Positions 8,780 through 17,144 of a DNA stretch of 64,000 nt are shown in pieces. The stretch is from Zunongwangia sp. ESRF-bin46 (GTDB lineage Bacteria > Bacteroidota > Bacteroidia > Flavobacteriales > Flavobacteriaceae): NCBI GenBank assembly GCA_002631855.1, contig NTLF01000014.1, forward strand, positions 423,951-487,950. The letters run 5' to 3'. The notes beneath the pieces were generated by a model, which did not search any database, was not told the origin of the DNA, and saw only the letters and a list, made by a program, of their open reading frames with translations. Positions within the stretch are counted from its first letter, which is position 1. Each line of letters starts with the position of its first letter. The translations under genes were made by a program, and so were the position numbers.

Positions 8780-9223
8780 ATGGATTCAAAAAAAATAATG
8801 GATTGTGAGCGTACTAAAATTGAGAAGTGGTCGCGATTTCAGTTACCCAATCGTTGGAAAACCATTGGTGTATTGTTATGTATAGCACTGTTTGTTACAG
8901 CAATAGTTTTAAAGTTTACAGAATTTGAAGTAGGTTGGTTTAAAGGTGTGTTACGACGCGGTATTCTAATTGGTTTGTTAATAATTAGCATATCTAAAGA
9001 TAAAAACGAGGACGAGATGATCGTATCCTTAAGATCTAAGGCATATACTTTAGCATTTATTTTTGGTGTAGTTTTTACATTAGTTCAGCCGCTATTGGAA
9101 TATTTGATACATAATTTTGTTTTTGAAGCAAATCCCAATAACACCTTCAGTTATTTTGAGGTATTGTCATTTATGTTAATGATGCATATTGTGTTTTTTG
9201 AAGTTTTAAAACGTAATAGATAA
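8780..9223 (+). CDS. Small multi-pass membrane protein paired with an XRE regulator
   Basis: About 147 residues with a charged N-terminus and four predicted hydrophobic segments (starting near TIGVLLCIALFVTAIV, VLRRGILIGLLIISI, LAFIFGVVFTLVQPLLEYL and LSFMLMMHIVFFEVL). No family is recognised with certainty. The ATG at 8780 is preferred over an in-frame TTG at 8771. The stop overlaps the ATG of the XRE gene (TAATG), so the two are translated together. Membrane protein plus small YozG-like HTH pairs are common in Firmicutes and Bacteroidota and are usually self-regulating; that role is inferred. Confidence 0.65.
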   Translation: MDSKKIMDCERTKIEKWSRFQLPNRWKTIGVLLCIALFVTAIVLKFTEFEVGWFKGVLRRGILIGLLIISISKDKNEDEMIVSLRSKAYTLAFIFGVVFTLVQPLLEYLIHNFVFEANPNNTFSYFEVLSFMLMMHIVFFEVLKRNR

Positions 9224-9420
9224 TGGAGAATAAAATTAAAGTAGAGCGTGCCATTTTAAACTTAACCCAAGATGAGTTAGCAAAGAAGATAGGTGTGTCA
9301 CGCCAGACCATTAACTCAATAGAAGCTAACCGTTACGTGCCATCAACTGTCTTAGCGTTGAAACTTTCGGAGGTTTTTAAAAAACCGGTAAACGATTTTT
9401 TTAAATTAAGTAATGATTAG
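9223..9420 (+). CDS. Small XRE-family helix-turn-helix regulator
   Basis: A 65-residue protein that is almost only an HTH domain: VERAILNLTQDELAKKIGVSRQTINSIEANRYVPSTVLALKLSEVFKKPVNDFF. The recognition helix is the SRQTINSIE segment. Its size and sequence resemble the YozG/SdpR-like single-domain XRE regulators encoded with small membrane proteins. It shares an overlapping stop/start with the upstream membrane protein and probably binds the palindrome at 8717-8734, which covers the operon's -7 box (inference). Confidence 0.85.
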   Translation: MENKIKVERAILNLTQDELAKKIGVSRQTINSIEANRYVPSTVLALKLSEVFKKPVNDFFKLSND

Positions 9421-9486
9421 TTAAGTGTACCATAAGATCTATGCAAACACCGTACCCTAAGATGTGCACTAGTACAAATAGAATTG

Positions 9487-9494
9487 TATCTTTG
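9487..9494 (+). promoter_or_regulatory. -7 box upstream of gltX
   Basis: TATCTTTG matches TAnnTTTG and lies 24 bases before the gltX ATG. No clear -33 TTG is visible at the usual spacing. Confidence 0.45.
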
Positions 9495-9518
9495 TCGCCC
9501 TAATAAAAATTATAATCC

Positions 9519-11027
9519 ATGTCTCAAAAAACACGGGTACGTTTTGCTCCAAGTCCTACAGGACCGTTACATATTGGTGGTGTTCGCACTGCTTTATTCA
9601 ACTATTTGTTTGCTAAAAAACACGATGGTGATTTTGTGTTGCGAATAGAAGATACTGATCAAACTCGCTATGTAGAAGGTGCAGAAGATTACATCGTTGA
9701 AGCTTTGGATTGGTTAAACATCCCGTTTGACGAAGGCCCACAAAAAGATGGTGGATTTGGTCCGTATCGCCAAAGTGAACGCAAACATTTGTACAGAGAA
9801 TATGCCGATAAGTTACTGGCTTCAGAAAATGCCTATTATGCTTTTGATACTGCTGAAGAGTTAAATGAACACCGAAAAAATCACGAAGCGGAAGGAAAGA
9901 CCTTCATCTATAATTGGCACAACCGATTAAAACTAAAGAATTCCTTATCGCTTTCAAAGGAAGAAGTTCAACAGAAACTGGATGCTGGTGAAGATTATGT
10001 AATTCGATTTAAATCCCCTGAAAATGAAACGCTTCATTTAAAAGATATGATTCGTGGTGGTATGCAGATTGACACCAATATTTTAGATGATAAAGTGTTG
10101 TTTAAAAGTGATGGCATGCCAACGTATCATTTAGCAAATATCGTTGATGATCATTTAATGGAAATCACTCACGTAATTAGAGGTGAAGAATGGTTGCCAT
10201 CTCTGGCACTTCACGTAATGTTATACAGAGCATTTGGCTGGGAAGCGCCTAAATTTGCTCATTTACCATTGATTATGAAACCCGTTGGTAAGGGTAAATT
10301 AAGCAAGCGTGATGGCGATAAAATGGGCTTTCCTGTGTTTCCATTAGAGTGGAAAACGGCCGATGGTGATGTTTATTCTGGCTATCGAGAAGATGGCTAT
10401 TTAGCCGAAGCGGTTATCAATATGTTAGCTTTTTTAGGTTGGAACCCAGGAACAGAGCAAGAGCTTTTTAGCTTGGAAGAATTGGTGCAAGCCTTCGATT
10501 TAGACCGTGTAAACAAAGCCGGTGCTAAATTTGATCCTGAAAAAACAAAATGGTTTCAACATCACTATTTACAGGAAGTTGACAATGGAATTTTAGCAGG
10601 ACAATTTAAAGAATTGCTGAAAAATAAAGGAATTGAAACTTCCCTCCCAATTGAAACAATTACAGCTTTACTAAAAGAACGCGCCACCTTTGTTGAAGAT
10701 ATTTGGGACCAAGGTAGTTTCTTCTTTGAAGCTCCCAAAAGTTATGATGAAAAAGCGGCTACAAAAGCCTTTAAAGAAGGTACTGCTGAAATACTTCAAC
10801 AGGTTATTTCTCTTATGAAAGAAGTGGAAGATTTTTCCGCAGCAAATGTATCCGACAAAGTAAAAGGTTGGATTACCGATAATGAAATAGGTTTCGGAAA
10901 AGTAATGATGCCGTTGCGCCTATCGCTTGTTGGCGAAATGAAAGGTCCTGATGTTTTTGTGATTGCCTCCCTTCTTGGAAAAGAAGAGAGTATTAAACGT
11001 ATTGAAAAAGCTATTTCTTCAATTTAA
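9519..11027 (+). CDS. gltX: Glutamate--tRNA ligase
   Basis: A class I aminoacyl-tRNA synthetase charging tRNA-Glu. The HIGH-type motif is PSPTGPLHIGG (His at about 18), and the KMSKS equivalent is KLSKRDGDK near residue 260. ALFNYLFAKKHDGDFVLRIEDTD is the conserved Rossmann segment. The 502 residues are normal. The C-terminal helical domain carries the anticodon-binding region, with the conserved GKVMMPLRLSLVG segment near the end. The 3' end overlaps a convergent outer-membrane gene by four bases. Confidence 0.97.
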   Translation: MSQKTRVRFAPSPTGPLHIGGVRTALFNYLFAKKHDGDFVLRIEDTDQTRYVEGAEDYIVEALDWLNIPFDEGPQKDGGFGPYRQSERKHLYREYADKLLASENAYYAFDTAEELNEHRKNHEAEGKTFIYNWHNRLKLKNSLSLSKEEVQQKLDAGEDYVIRFKSPENETLHLKDMIRGGMQIDTNILDDKVLFKSDGMPTYHLANIVDDHLMEITHVIRGEEWLPSLALHVMLYRAFGWEAPKFAHLPLIMKPVGKGKLSKRDGDKMGFPVFPLEWKTADGDVYSGYREDGYLAEAVINMLAFLGWNPGTEQELFSLEELVQAFDLDRVNKAGAKFDPEKTKWFQHHYLQEVDNGILAGQFKELLKNKGIETSLPIETITALLKERATFVEDIWDQGSFFFEAPKSYDEKAATKAFKEGTAEILQQVISLMKEVEDFSAANVSDKVKGWITDNEIGFGKVMMPLRLSLVGEMKGPDVFVIASLLGKEESIKRIEKAISSI

Positions 11028-11680
11028 AAATAAAGAACAGCAGAAATAATAAAAGTAGAACTGTTCCCTTTTACATCTTCAAATTCTGAAATATCTTTTT
11101 CGTTCAAGTTATTTAGCATATTGGTGAGACCATATTGGTAATGAGCACCCAACCTAAAGCTCTTTAAACCAGCAGTGAGTCCGCCCATAAGTCTAAAGTT
11201 GAAACTAGATATATCTTCGATGTCTTGAGCCCTAACAGTGGTATATCCATCTACAATATAGTTTTCATAAGCTTCGTCTTTAAGTTTCATTTTCCCGTTT
11301 ACGTTTAAAATAGGGCCAAACTCAAGACTTAAATGATGTTCAACAATATTAAGACTAGCTAAAAAGTTTATTTGTGCTCCTATAATAGAGTATTCTAAGT
11401 TTCGGGATTCTGTTACATCACTTGCTAAAATTTCGATATTAGATTGTATAAAGTTAATCCCGTAAATGAGATCAAAACCATTCCTAAAGGAACCCCTGGT
11501 AGTAAAACCGCCTGTAAAACCTTGTCCCTGTTTAGTTGTAAAATCTGATGTGTTAATATCAAATAATGTTAAACCTCCTGTAATACCTAGTCGGTTATAT
11601 TCATCAAAATTTCGTTGTGCCGTAAGTTGTTGAAAAGATAAAACTAAAACGGTAACAATTAATAGGTTTTTAATACTCAT
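11024..11680 (-). CDS. Outer-membrane beta-barrel protein (PorT-like)
   Basis: A 218-residue protein with a clear signal peptide (MSIKNLLIVTVLVLSFQQLTAQ, cleavage after TAQ). The mature part alternates aromatic and hydrophobic strands (GLTLFDINTSDF, FDLIYGINFIQSNIE, FRLMGGLTAGLKSFRLGAHYQYGL) and ends in the aromatic C-terminus AVLYF, as in small Bacteroidota outer-membrane barrels of the PorT/OmpW-like type. No specific ligand can be assigned. It is convergent with gltX and divergent from the SPFH gene. Confidence 0.75.
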   Translation of the reverse strand: MSIKNLLIVTVLVLSFQQLTAQRNFDEYNRLGITGGLTLFDINTSDFTTKQGQGFTGGFTTRGSFRNGFDLIYGINFIQSNIEILASDVTESRNLEYSIIGAQINFLASLNIVEHHLSLEFGPILNVNGKMKLKDEAYENYIVDGYTTVRAQDIEDISSFNFRLMGGLTAGLKSFRLGAHYQYGLTNMLNNLNEKDISEFEDVKGNSSTFIISAVLYF

Positions 11681-11714
11681 AAAGTGGTAAATTAATAGAA
11701 GCTAAAAGTAGCTT

Positions 11715-11722
11715 TATTTTTG
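11715..11722 (+). promoter_or_regulatory. -7 box upstream of the SPFH gene
   Basis: TATTTTTG matches TAnnTTTG and lies 37 bases before the ATG at 11760. The -33 region is not convincing. Confidence 0.4.
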
Positions 11723-11759
11723 TATCTTCAACTAATTATTCAATTAAAAAATTTAACTA

Positions 11760-12758
11760 ATGGGTGGTTTACTTCTTTTAATACCGATAATCATTGTCGG
11801 TTTTTTTATTTTGCTTTCAGGCATATTCACTGTAAAACAACAAACTGCAGCTATTGTAGAACGCTTCGGAAAGTTTTTAAGTATCCGAAATTCAGGTTTA
11901 CACTTTAAAATTCCTGTTTTTGATCGTATTGCCGGACGTATTAATTTAAAAATTCAACAATTGGATGTTTTGGTAGAAACTAAAACAAAAGATGATGTAT
12001 TTGTAAGGTTAAAAATTTCAGTACAGTTTCAAGTAATTAAAGAAAAAGTATATGATGCTTTTTACAAACTTGAAAATCCGCATGACCAAATTACTTCTTA
12101 CGTATTTGATGTGGTACGAGCCGAAGTACCTAAAATGAAACTGGATGATGTTTTTGAACGTAAAGATGATATTGCAATCGCTGTAAAAGAAGAATTGAAC
12201 GATGCAATGATTGATTATGGATACGATATTATTAAAACACTAGTAACCGATATTGATCCTGATGTTCAAGTAAAAGCGGCTATGAACCGTATTAACGCCT
12301 CAGAGCGTGAAAAAGTAGCGGCTGAGTATGAAGCAGAAGCAGAGCGTATTAAAATAGTAGCTAAAGCCCGTGCAGAAGCTGAAAGCAAGCGCCTACAAGG
12401 ACAAGGTATTGCCGATCAACGTCGAGAAATTGCTCGTGGATTAGAGGAAAGTGTAGATGTTTTAAATAATGTTGGGATCAACTCGCAAGAAGCTTCGGCT
12501 TTAATTGTGGTGACGCAACATTATGATACGTTACAGTCTATTGGGGAAGAAACCAATACCAATTTAATTTTACTCCCTAACTCGCCTCAGGCTGGTAGTA
12601 ATATGTTAAACGATATGATTGCTTCGTTTGTGGCCAGTAACCAAATAGGTGAAGAAATGAAAAAAAGAAATGAAGCAAAAGGAATTGGTAGCACTACAAA
12701 AACCAAGAGAAAACGCAATCCACCTTCTTCTGAAAACAATGATGATATTACTTTTTAA
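11760..12758 (+). CDS. SPFH/band 7 (stomatin-like) membrane protein
   Basis: One N-terminal transmembrane helix (LLLLIPIIIVGFFILLSGIF) is followed by a band 7 domain (FTVKQQTAAIVERFGKF, then FDRIAGRINLKIQQLDV and FVRLKISVQFQV) and a long Ala/Glu/Arg coiled coil (SEREKVAAEYEAEAERIKIV, QGQGIADQRREIARGLEES). This is the prohibitin/stomatin scaffold architecture that organises membrane microdomains. The NfeD protease partner often found beside such genes is absent. The C-terminal tail is basic (TKTKRKRNPPSS). A strong bidirectional hairpin terminator follows directly. Confidence 0.9.
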   Translation: MGGLLLLIPIIIVGFFILLSGIFTVKQQTAAIVERFGKFLSIRNSGLHFKIPVFDRIAGRINLKIQQLDVLVETKTKDDVFVRLKISVQFQVIKEKVYDAFYKLENPHDQITSYVFDVVRAEVPKMKLDDVFERKDDIAIAVKEELNDAMIDYGYDIIKTLVTDIDPDVQVKAAMNRINASEREKVAAEYEAEAERIKIVAKARAEAESKRLQGQGIADQRREIARGLEESVDVLNNVGINSQEASALIVVTQHYDTLQSIGEETNTNLILLPNSPQAGSNMLNDMIASFVASNQIGEEMKKRNEAKGIGSTTKTKRKRNPPSSENNDDITF

Positions 12759-12761
12759 AAC

Positions 12762-12797
12762 AAAAAATGCCGCTCATAAAAATGAGCGGCATTTTTT
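12762..12797. terminator. Bidirectional intrinsic terminator
   Basis: A perfect 16-base-pair stem (core ATGCCGCTCAT / ATGAGCGGCAT) with an AAAA loop and A/T flanks lies between the convergent SPFH gene and the 12813-13865 operon. It can stop transcription from both sides. Confidence 0.92.
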
Positions 12798-12812
12798 GTT
12801 TGTTTAAGTTTT

Positions 12813-13064
12813 TTAGTAGTCCTTATCTTCCACTTCTTTTACTTTTTTAACACCCAAGATACTATTGGCAATTTTTACTACCAATGCTTTTTGAGCAATT
12901 GAACCAATCATACTCGCAATCATGTTCAACGGGGAAAAACTGTCTTTAAAGCTCTCTTTTGTATTATTAACACCAAGCTTTAGTTCTTCTTTATCAATTT
13001 CAGATTTAAGCTTTAAATATTTTAAATCCCTGTCTATTTCTTCAAAAGTAGTGTATCGTTTCAT
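12813..13064 (-). CDS. Small conserved protein, third gene of the YtxH/holin operon (DUF6327-like)
   Basis: 83 residues, starting MKRYTTFEEIDRDLKYLKL, rich in Lys/Glu and probably helical, with a weakly hydrophobic middle (FSPLNMIASMIGSIAQKALVVKI). It resembles the small DUF6327-type proteins that accompany YtxH and holin-like genes in Flavobacteriaceae; the assignment is from memory of the sequence pattern. Its start overlaps the preceding holin-family gene by four bases, so it is co-translated. Function unknown. Confidence 0.65.
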   Translation of the reverse strand: MKRYTTFEEIDRDLKYLKLKSEIDKEELKLGVNNTKESFKDSFSPLNMIASMIGSIAQKALVVKIANSILGVKKVKEVEDKDY

Positions 13065-13486
13065 TCTTGATGGTTTTCAACTGTTTCTTTGTAGTCTTCA
13101 GCTTCTTTTTTTGCTTTCTTTTTAGGGGAAAGTTCATCTTCGTCATAGAGCACTTTAGAAAACTTTAAAAGAAGGCTTCGCTCAATCATTTTCTTTCCAA
13201 ATAAAAGTAGAAACAAAGTAACTAATCCATAAAAGCCTCCCACTATTAAAAAGCCAGCAAAGCTACTTTCCATTACAATACCAAGGTACAATGCTACACC
13301 AATGGATATAAAAAGTAAAACAAATAAAAAGAAACTTCCAAAGACCAATAAATTTACAAGAGAAATGGCCCCTTTCATAGAAGATTTAAACAAACGGAGT
13401 TTGTAATACTCCGCCGTACTTGTGCCATAATCTTGAAATTTATCGCTTACGGTTTGTAAACTTTCAGTAAGACGATCAAATGCCAT
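13061..13486 (-). CDS. Phage-holin-family (DUF1469-type) membrane protein
   Basis: 141 residues: a helical N-terminus (LTESLQTVSDKFQDYGTSTAEYYKLRLF), two transmembrane helices (AISLVNLLVFGSFFLFVLLFISIGVALYLG and FAGFLIVGGFYGLVTLFLLLFG), and a charged C-terminal tail. This is the pattern of Holin-X/DUF1469 proteins, which despite the name are common chromosomal membrane proteins. It sits between YtxH and the DUF6327-like gene with a one-base gap and a four-base overlap. A role in envelope stress is inferred. Confidence 0.8.
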   Translation of the reverse strand: MAFDRLTESLQTVSDKFQDYGTSTAEYYKLRLFKSSMKGAISLVNLLVFGSFFLFVLLFISIGVALYLGIVMESSFAGFLIVGGFYGLVTLFLLLFGKKMIERSLLLKFSKVLYDEDELSPKKKAKKEAEDYKETVENHQE

Positions 13487-13487
13487 A

Positions 13488-13865
13488 TTATGAAGTTGCT
13501 TTTTTAGCTTTTGTTTTGGCTTTAGCTGTTTCTGTTTCTCTTTGAAGTTTTGCGTTTTGCTTTCTTAGCGTTTCAAGTTTATCTTCCATAGCCAATAAAA
13601 TATCGTCTGCTTTGTAGCTTGCTGAAGATAATGTACTTTCCAATTTTTCTTCGAAGTTCAATCGAGCTTTTTGAGCTTTTTCACTAAGATTATTAGAGGT
13701 TTCTTTAACTTGTTTGTCAAGTTGCTTTCGTGCTTTTTTAGCTTCTTTGCTAATTTGCTTTCTGGTTTTTGAGCCTTTATCTGGAGCGTATAGAATTCCT
13801 ATTCCTGCTCCTATTGCAGCTCCTGTTAGTAAAGCTAAAAGTGTTTGTCCTGTATTAGATGCCAT
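13488..13865 (-). CDS. YtxH domain-containing protein
   Basis: 125 residues with a Gly/Ala-rich hydrophobic N-terminus (LLALLTGAAIGAGIGILYAPDKGSKTR) typical of YtxH, then a long Lys/Glu/Ala helix of apolipoprotein-like character. YtxH proteins are general stress proteins in Bacillus and occur in stress operons in Bacteroidota. It is the first gene of the three-gene minus-strand operon that ends at the 12762-12797 terminator. Confidence 0.85.
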   Translation of the reverse strand: MASNTGQTLLALLTGAAIGAGIGILYAPDKGSKTRKQISKEAKKARKQLDKQVKETSNNLSEKAQKARLNFEEKLESTLSSASYKADDILLAMEDKLETLRKQNAKLQRETETAKAKTKAKKATS

Positions 13866-14049
13866 TTTATAATATTATTAATTATTAATCATTTTCTAAC
13901 AAAGTTACATAAGTAGCCTTCTAGTTGCTGTTAATAACCGGTTAATACTCAAAAAATTACCTATAAAATATTCTTAAAAAAGCCTTTTTATTGCCAAAAA
14001 CTCTTAATTAATCGCCAAATTGAAAGTGTAAAATCTTAAAAAAACAATG

Positions 14050-15726
14050 TTATGATATTTTTGCCCAAGAATCACGTAATGGAACCGTACGGTTAAAAAC
14101 GATTTTTTCTTCGGAAGTATCTTTATCCACAACAAAATAGCCTAATCGCTGAAATTGAACTTTATCTTCAACTTCCAGATTTTTTAAACTTGGCTCTGCA
14201 TACGCTGTGATAACTTCTAAAGAATTTGGATTTATAAACTCCATAAAGTCTTTTTCCTTGTCAGCATCTGGTGAAGCTTCAGTAAACAAACGATCGTAGA
14301 GCCTAACTTCTACAGGAAGTGCATCCTTTACTGAAACCCAATGTAACGTTCCTTTTACTTTACGTTTAGAAGCTTCGGTACCACTTCCACTTTTACTATC
14401 TGGATCGTAGGTACAATGTATTTCGGTGATATTTCCTTCAGCATCTTTTACAACGCTTTCCCCTTTAATAATGTAGGCGTTTTTTAAACGAACTTCTTTA
14501 TTTAAAGTTAACCTGAAGAATTTTCTATTGGCTTCTTCTTTAAAGTCTTCTTTTTCAATATATAGCTCACGCGAAAAAGGAATTTCTCGATAGCCAGCAC
14601 TTTCATCTTCTTGATTGTTTTCGGCTTCGAGCATTTCGGTTTTACCTTCCGGATAATTGGTGATGACCAATTTTATGGGATTTAAAACCGCCATCACACG
14701 AGGTGCTCGTTTATTAAGATCTTCACGTACGTTAAATTCTAAATGCGAAACATCGATTACGTTCTCCCGTTTTCCTACACCAATACTATCTACAAAGTTT
14801 TTAATAGATTCTGGGGTGTAACCACGTCTTCTTAAACCTGAAATAGTAGGCATTCTTGGGTCGTCCCAGCCATTTACAACACCATCTTCAACCAGTCTGG
14901 CTAATTTTCGTTTACTCACAACCGTATGGCTTAAGTTTCTACGGGCAAATTCTCGTTGCTTAGGGCGTAACGTATCATCTTGGTGTACTTGGTCCAAGAA
15001 CCAATCGTAAAGCTCTCTATGGGGTAGAAATTCAAGCGTACACAATGAGTGTGATACGCGCTCTATGTAATCACTCTCTCCGTGTGTCCAATCGTACATT
15101 GGGAAAATTTTCCAGTCGGTACCCGTTCTATGGTGACTTTTATGCAACACGCGGTACATAACCGGGTCGCGCATCAACATATTTCCTGAAGTCATATCTA
15201 TTTTAGCACGCAATGTATGTTTACCTTCCCCTAATTCACCATTCTTCATTTTTTCGAAAAGATCTAAACTTTCTTCCACAGGACGATTTCTAAAAGGACT
15301 TTCTGTTCCTGGTGAATTTGGTGTTCCTTTTTGTTCAGCAATTTGTTCAGACGTTTGTGAATCTACATACGCTTTTCCGTCTTTAATTAATTGCACGGCC
15401 CAATCGTATAATTCCTGAAAATAATCGGAAGCATAGCGTTCTTCAGCCCATTCAAAACCTAACCAAGAAATGTCACGTTTAATGGCATCTACAAATTCTT
15501 GTTCTTCTTTTGCAGGGTTTGTATCGTCAAAACGTAAGTTTACCGGTGCTTTGTAGCGTTCGCCTAGACCAAAATTTAAACAAATGGAAGAAGCATGACC
15601 AATATGCAAATACCCATTTGGCTCTGGTGGGAAACGAAACCGAAGTTCGTCTTGGGTATGCGTTGTGGTTAAATCTTCTTCTATTATATGCTCAATAAAA
15701 TTAAGTGGTGCTTCTTCTTTTGCCAT
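14050..15726 (-). CDS. glnS: Glutamine--tRNA ligase
   Basis: A class I synthetase charging tRNA-Gln. The HIGH motif (PEPNGYLHIGHA) is at about residues 34-45, and the KMSKS equivalent is VVSKRKLARLV. FGLGERYKAPVNLRFDDTNP follows the first motif, as in GlnS. The C-terminal half is the two-barrel anticodon-binding domain (ending FNRTVPLRDSWAKI). The 558 residues match E. coli GlnS (about 554), so there is no YqeY fusion. A separate GlnS together with GltX means this organism does not need the GatCAB route for tRNA-Gln. Confidence 0.96.
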   Translation of the reverse strand: MAKEEAPLNFIEHIIEEDLTTTHTQDELRFRFPPEPNGYLHIGHASSICLNFGLGERYKAPVNLRFDDTNPAKEEQEFVDAIKRDISWLGFEWAEERYASDYFQELYDWAVQLIKDGKAYVDSQTSEQIAEQKGTPNSPGTESPFRNRPVEESLDLFEKMKNGELGEGKHTLRAKIDMTSGNMLMRDPVMYRVLHKSHHRTGTDWKIFPMYDWTHGESDYIERVSHSLCTLEFLPHRELYDWFLDQVHQDDTLRPKQREFARRNLSHTVVSKRKLARLVEDGVVNGWDDPRMPTISGLRRRGYTPESIKNFVDSIGVGKRENVIDVSHLEFNVREDLNKRAPRVMAVLNPIKLVITNYPEGKTEMLEAENNQEDESAGYREIPFSRELYIEKEDFKEEANRKFFRLTLNKEVRLKNAYIIKGESVVKDAEGNITEIHCTYDPDSKSGSGTEASKRKVKGTLHWVSVKDALPVEVRLYDRLFTEASPDADKEKDFMEFINPNSLEVITAYAEPSLKNLEVEDKVQFQRLGYFVVDKDTSEEKIVFNRTVPLRDSWAKIS

Positions 15727-15832
15727 GATTGGTATATTGTTCCTTAAAAGGAATTGTATTTAGTTATCTAAAGTAAACAGAATTAATTAGTTTGCCTATC
15801 TATAAACAGACAAGTAGCAAAGGTAAAAAAAG

Positions 15833-15840
15833 TATCTTTG
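15833..15840 (+). promoter_or_regulatory. -7 box of folB
   Basis: TATCTTTG matches TAnnTTTG and lies 14 bases before the folB ATG at 15855. It also shows that longer reading frames starting upstream of it are not the real folB start. Confidence 0.5.
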
Positions 15841-15854
15841 CAAAAACAATTTGC

Positions 15855-16211
15855 ATGAGTACAATACGCTTAAAGAATATCCGCATTTTCGCTAATCACG
15901 GTTGCCTTACTGAAGAAGAAAAAATAGGTAGCGATTATATTGTAAATTTAGAAGTTACTGCAAATCTTTCAAAAGCTGCTAAAACTGATGAATTAAGTGA
16001 TACGGTAGATTATGTTCAGCTTCAAAAAATAGTTAGAGAGCAAATGGCAATCCGCTCTAAGCTACTGGAACAAGTAGGCCAGCGTATTATTGATGAAATT
16101 TTAAAAGACATTCAACTGGTTGATGCTGTAAAGGTTCGGGTTTCAAAGATTAATCCGCCAATTGGTGGTGATATTGCTGAAGTAAGTGTTACAATGACTT
16201 CAGAACGGTAA
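15855..16211 (+). CDS. folB: Dihydroneopterin aldolase
   Basis: FolB splits 7,8-dihydroneopterin to 6-hydroxymethyl-dihydropterin and glycolaldehyde in folate synthesis. The N-terminus IRLKNIRIFANHGCLTEEE and the segment KTDELSDTVDYVQLQKIV are the family signatures, and KINPPIGGDIAEVSV holds the pterin-binding C-terminal part. The start is placed at 15855 (MSTIRLKNI), giving 118 residues as usual; the upstream extension passes through the -7 box. The gene stands alone here, with tRNA-Cys 56 bases downstream. Confidence 0.92.
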   Translation: MSTIRLKNIRIFANHGCLTEEEKIGSDYIVNLEVTANLSKAAKTDELSDTVDYVQLQKIVREQMAIRSKLLEQVGQRIIDEILKDIQLVDAVKVRVSKINPPIGGDIAEVSVTMTSER

Positions 16212-16248
16212 TTTCAAATTTAAATAGGAAAATTCGGTTTAATTTTTT

Positions 16249-16256
16249 TACATTTG
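16249..16256 (+). promoter_or_regulatory. -7 box of tRNA-Cys
   Basis: TACATTTG lies 11 bases before the tRNA 5' end. The same octamer precedes the tRNA(CAU) gene at 44657. Confidence 0.5.
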
Positions 16257-16267
16257 CAAACCTTATT

Positions 16268-16338
16268 GGCATCGTGGCCGAGTGGCTAGGCAGAGGTCTG
16301 CAAAACCTTGTACAGCGGTTCGAATCCGCTCGATGCCT
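16268..16338 (+). tRNA. tRNA-Cys (GCA)
   Basis: The 71-base sequence folds as a full cloverleaf: acceptor GGCATCG/CGATGCC, anticodon stem GAGGT/ACCTT around the loop CTGCAAA with anticodon GCA, a T-loop TTCGAAT and discriminator U73, the tRNA-Cys identity base. CCA is not encoded. Confidence 0.96.
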
Positions 16339-16342
16339 CAAC

Positions 16343-16377
16343 AAAACCTTCTTTCTTAATTGATTGAAGGTTTTTTT
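16343..16377 (+). terminator. Intrinsic terminator after tRNA-Cys
   Basis: AAAACCTTC and GAAGGTTTT form a stem over a 14-base loop, followed by a T run that reaches the stop codon of the convergent LysE-type gene. Confidence 0.75.
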
Positions 16378-17092
16378 ATTGAATTGGTTCTTCTACTGGG
16401 GGAATAGGTTTTTCTAACGGATGTTTCGGTCCTGGTATTTTATCTAAGTTTGATTTCATTTCATCAGGAAAAATTCCTTGTAATAACAATGCTACACCAA
16501 AACCTGCAATTAAAATACTCACCCATTTTTTAGTTTTAATAATAAAACGGGGTGTCATCTTATTTTTAAGCTTTTTAGCTAATGTAATTTTTAAAAGATC
16601 GGTGCAGAAAAAGGTAATCAACACAGTAAGTAGAAAGAAAAACACACCATTTTCTGAATTTGTAAGTGCATTTGCCATAATAATGGTACCAATCCAGCCA
16701 GCGAGTACACCGAAGTTTACAAAATTCAACAGAAAACCTTTTAAAAATAAACTTCCCAGCTTCTTTTTAACCTTTACTGCGTAATGTTCTCGTACTATTT
16801 TAAAAAAGGAACGGTTGGTACGGATGTAGGATATAATTCCGTAAGCTATTAGAATGGCTCCCCCGAAAATAAGCAACCCAGGGTCGTCTTTAACTTTATC
16901 TAAAATTTTACTAGTACTAAAATAAGCTATGACAATAAAGACAATATCTGCGAAGATTGCTCCTAAATCAAAGAACACTCCTGCTTTAAAACCTTTAGTA
17001 ATACTGGTTTCAATGAGTGTAAAAAAGACAGGGCCTACTGCAAAAGCAAGTAGGAACCCGTAAAAAGCTGCGTATCCAATACCATCAAACAT
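16376..17092 (-). CDS. LysE-family translocator
   Basis: A protein of about 238 residues with roughly six hydrophobic helices (e.g. AFYGFLLAFAVGPVFFTLIETSI, VFFDLGAIFADIVFIVIAYF, LLIFGGAILIAYGIISYI). The Gly-Pro-Val-Phe-Phe near the N-terminus is the LysE/RhtB signature of amino-acid exporters. The substrate cannot be told from sequence. The ATG at 17092 is preferred over an in-frame TTG at 17110. The C-terminus is a proline-rich cytoplasmic tail (KIPGPKHPLEKPIPPVEEP), which is unusual for the family. Confidence 0.85.
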   Translation of the reverse strand: MFDGIGYAAFYGFLLAFAVGPVFFTLIETSITKGFKAGVFFDLGAIFADIVFIVIAYFSTSKILDKVKDDPGLLIFGGAILIAYGIISYIRTNRSFFKIVREHYAVKVKKKLGSLFLKGFLLNFVNFGVLAGWIGTIIMANALTNSENGVFFFLLTVLITFFCTDLLKITLAKKLKNKMTPRFIIKTKKWVSILIAGFGVALLLQGIFPDEMKSNLDKIPGPKHPLEKPIPPVEEPIQ

Positions 17093-17144
17093 AGTATTGT
17101 AAAAGTACAAATAAGTTTATAGTTGAAAACGCTTTAGCTAACTA

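Noticed and set aside
13061-13486. Holin-family gene as a sign of a prophage
   Set aside because: It sits in a YtxH operon with no phage genes nearby; this family is chromosomal in Bacteroidota.
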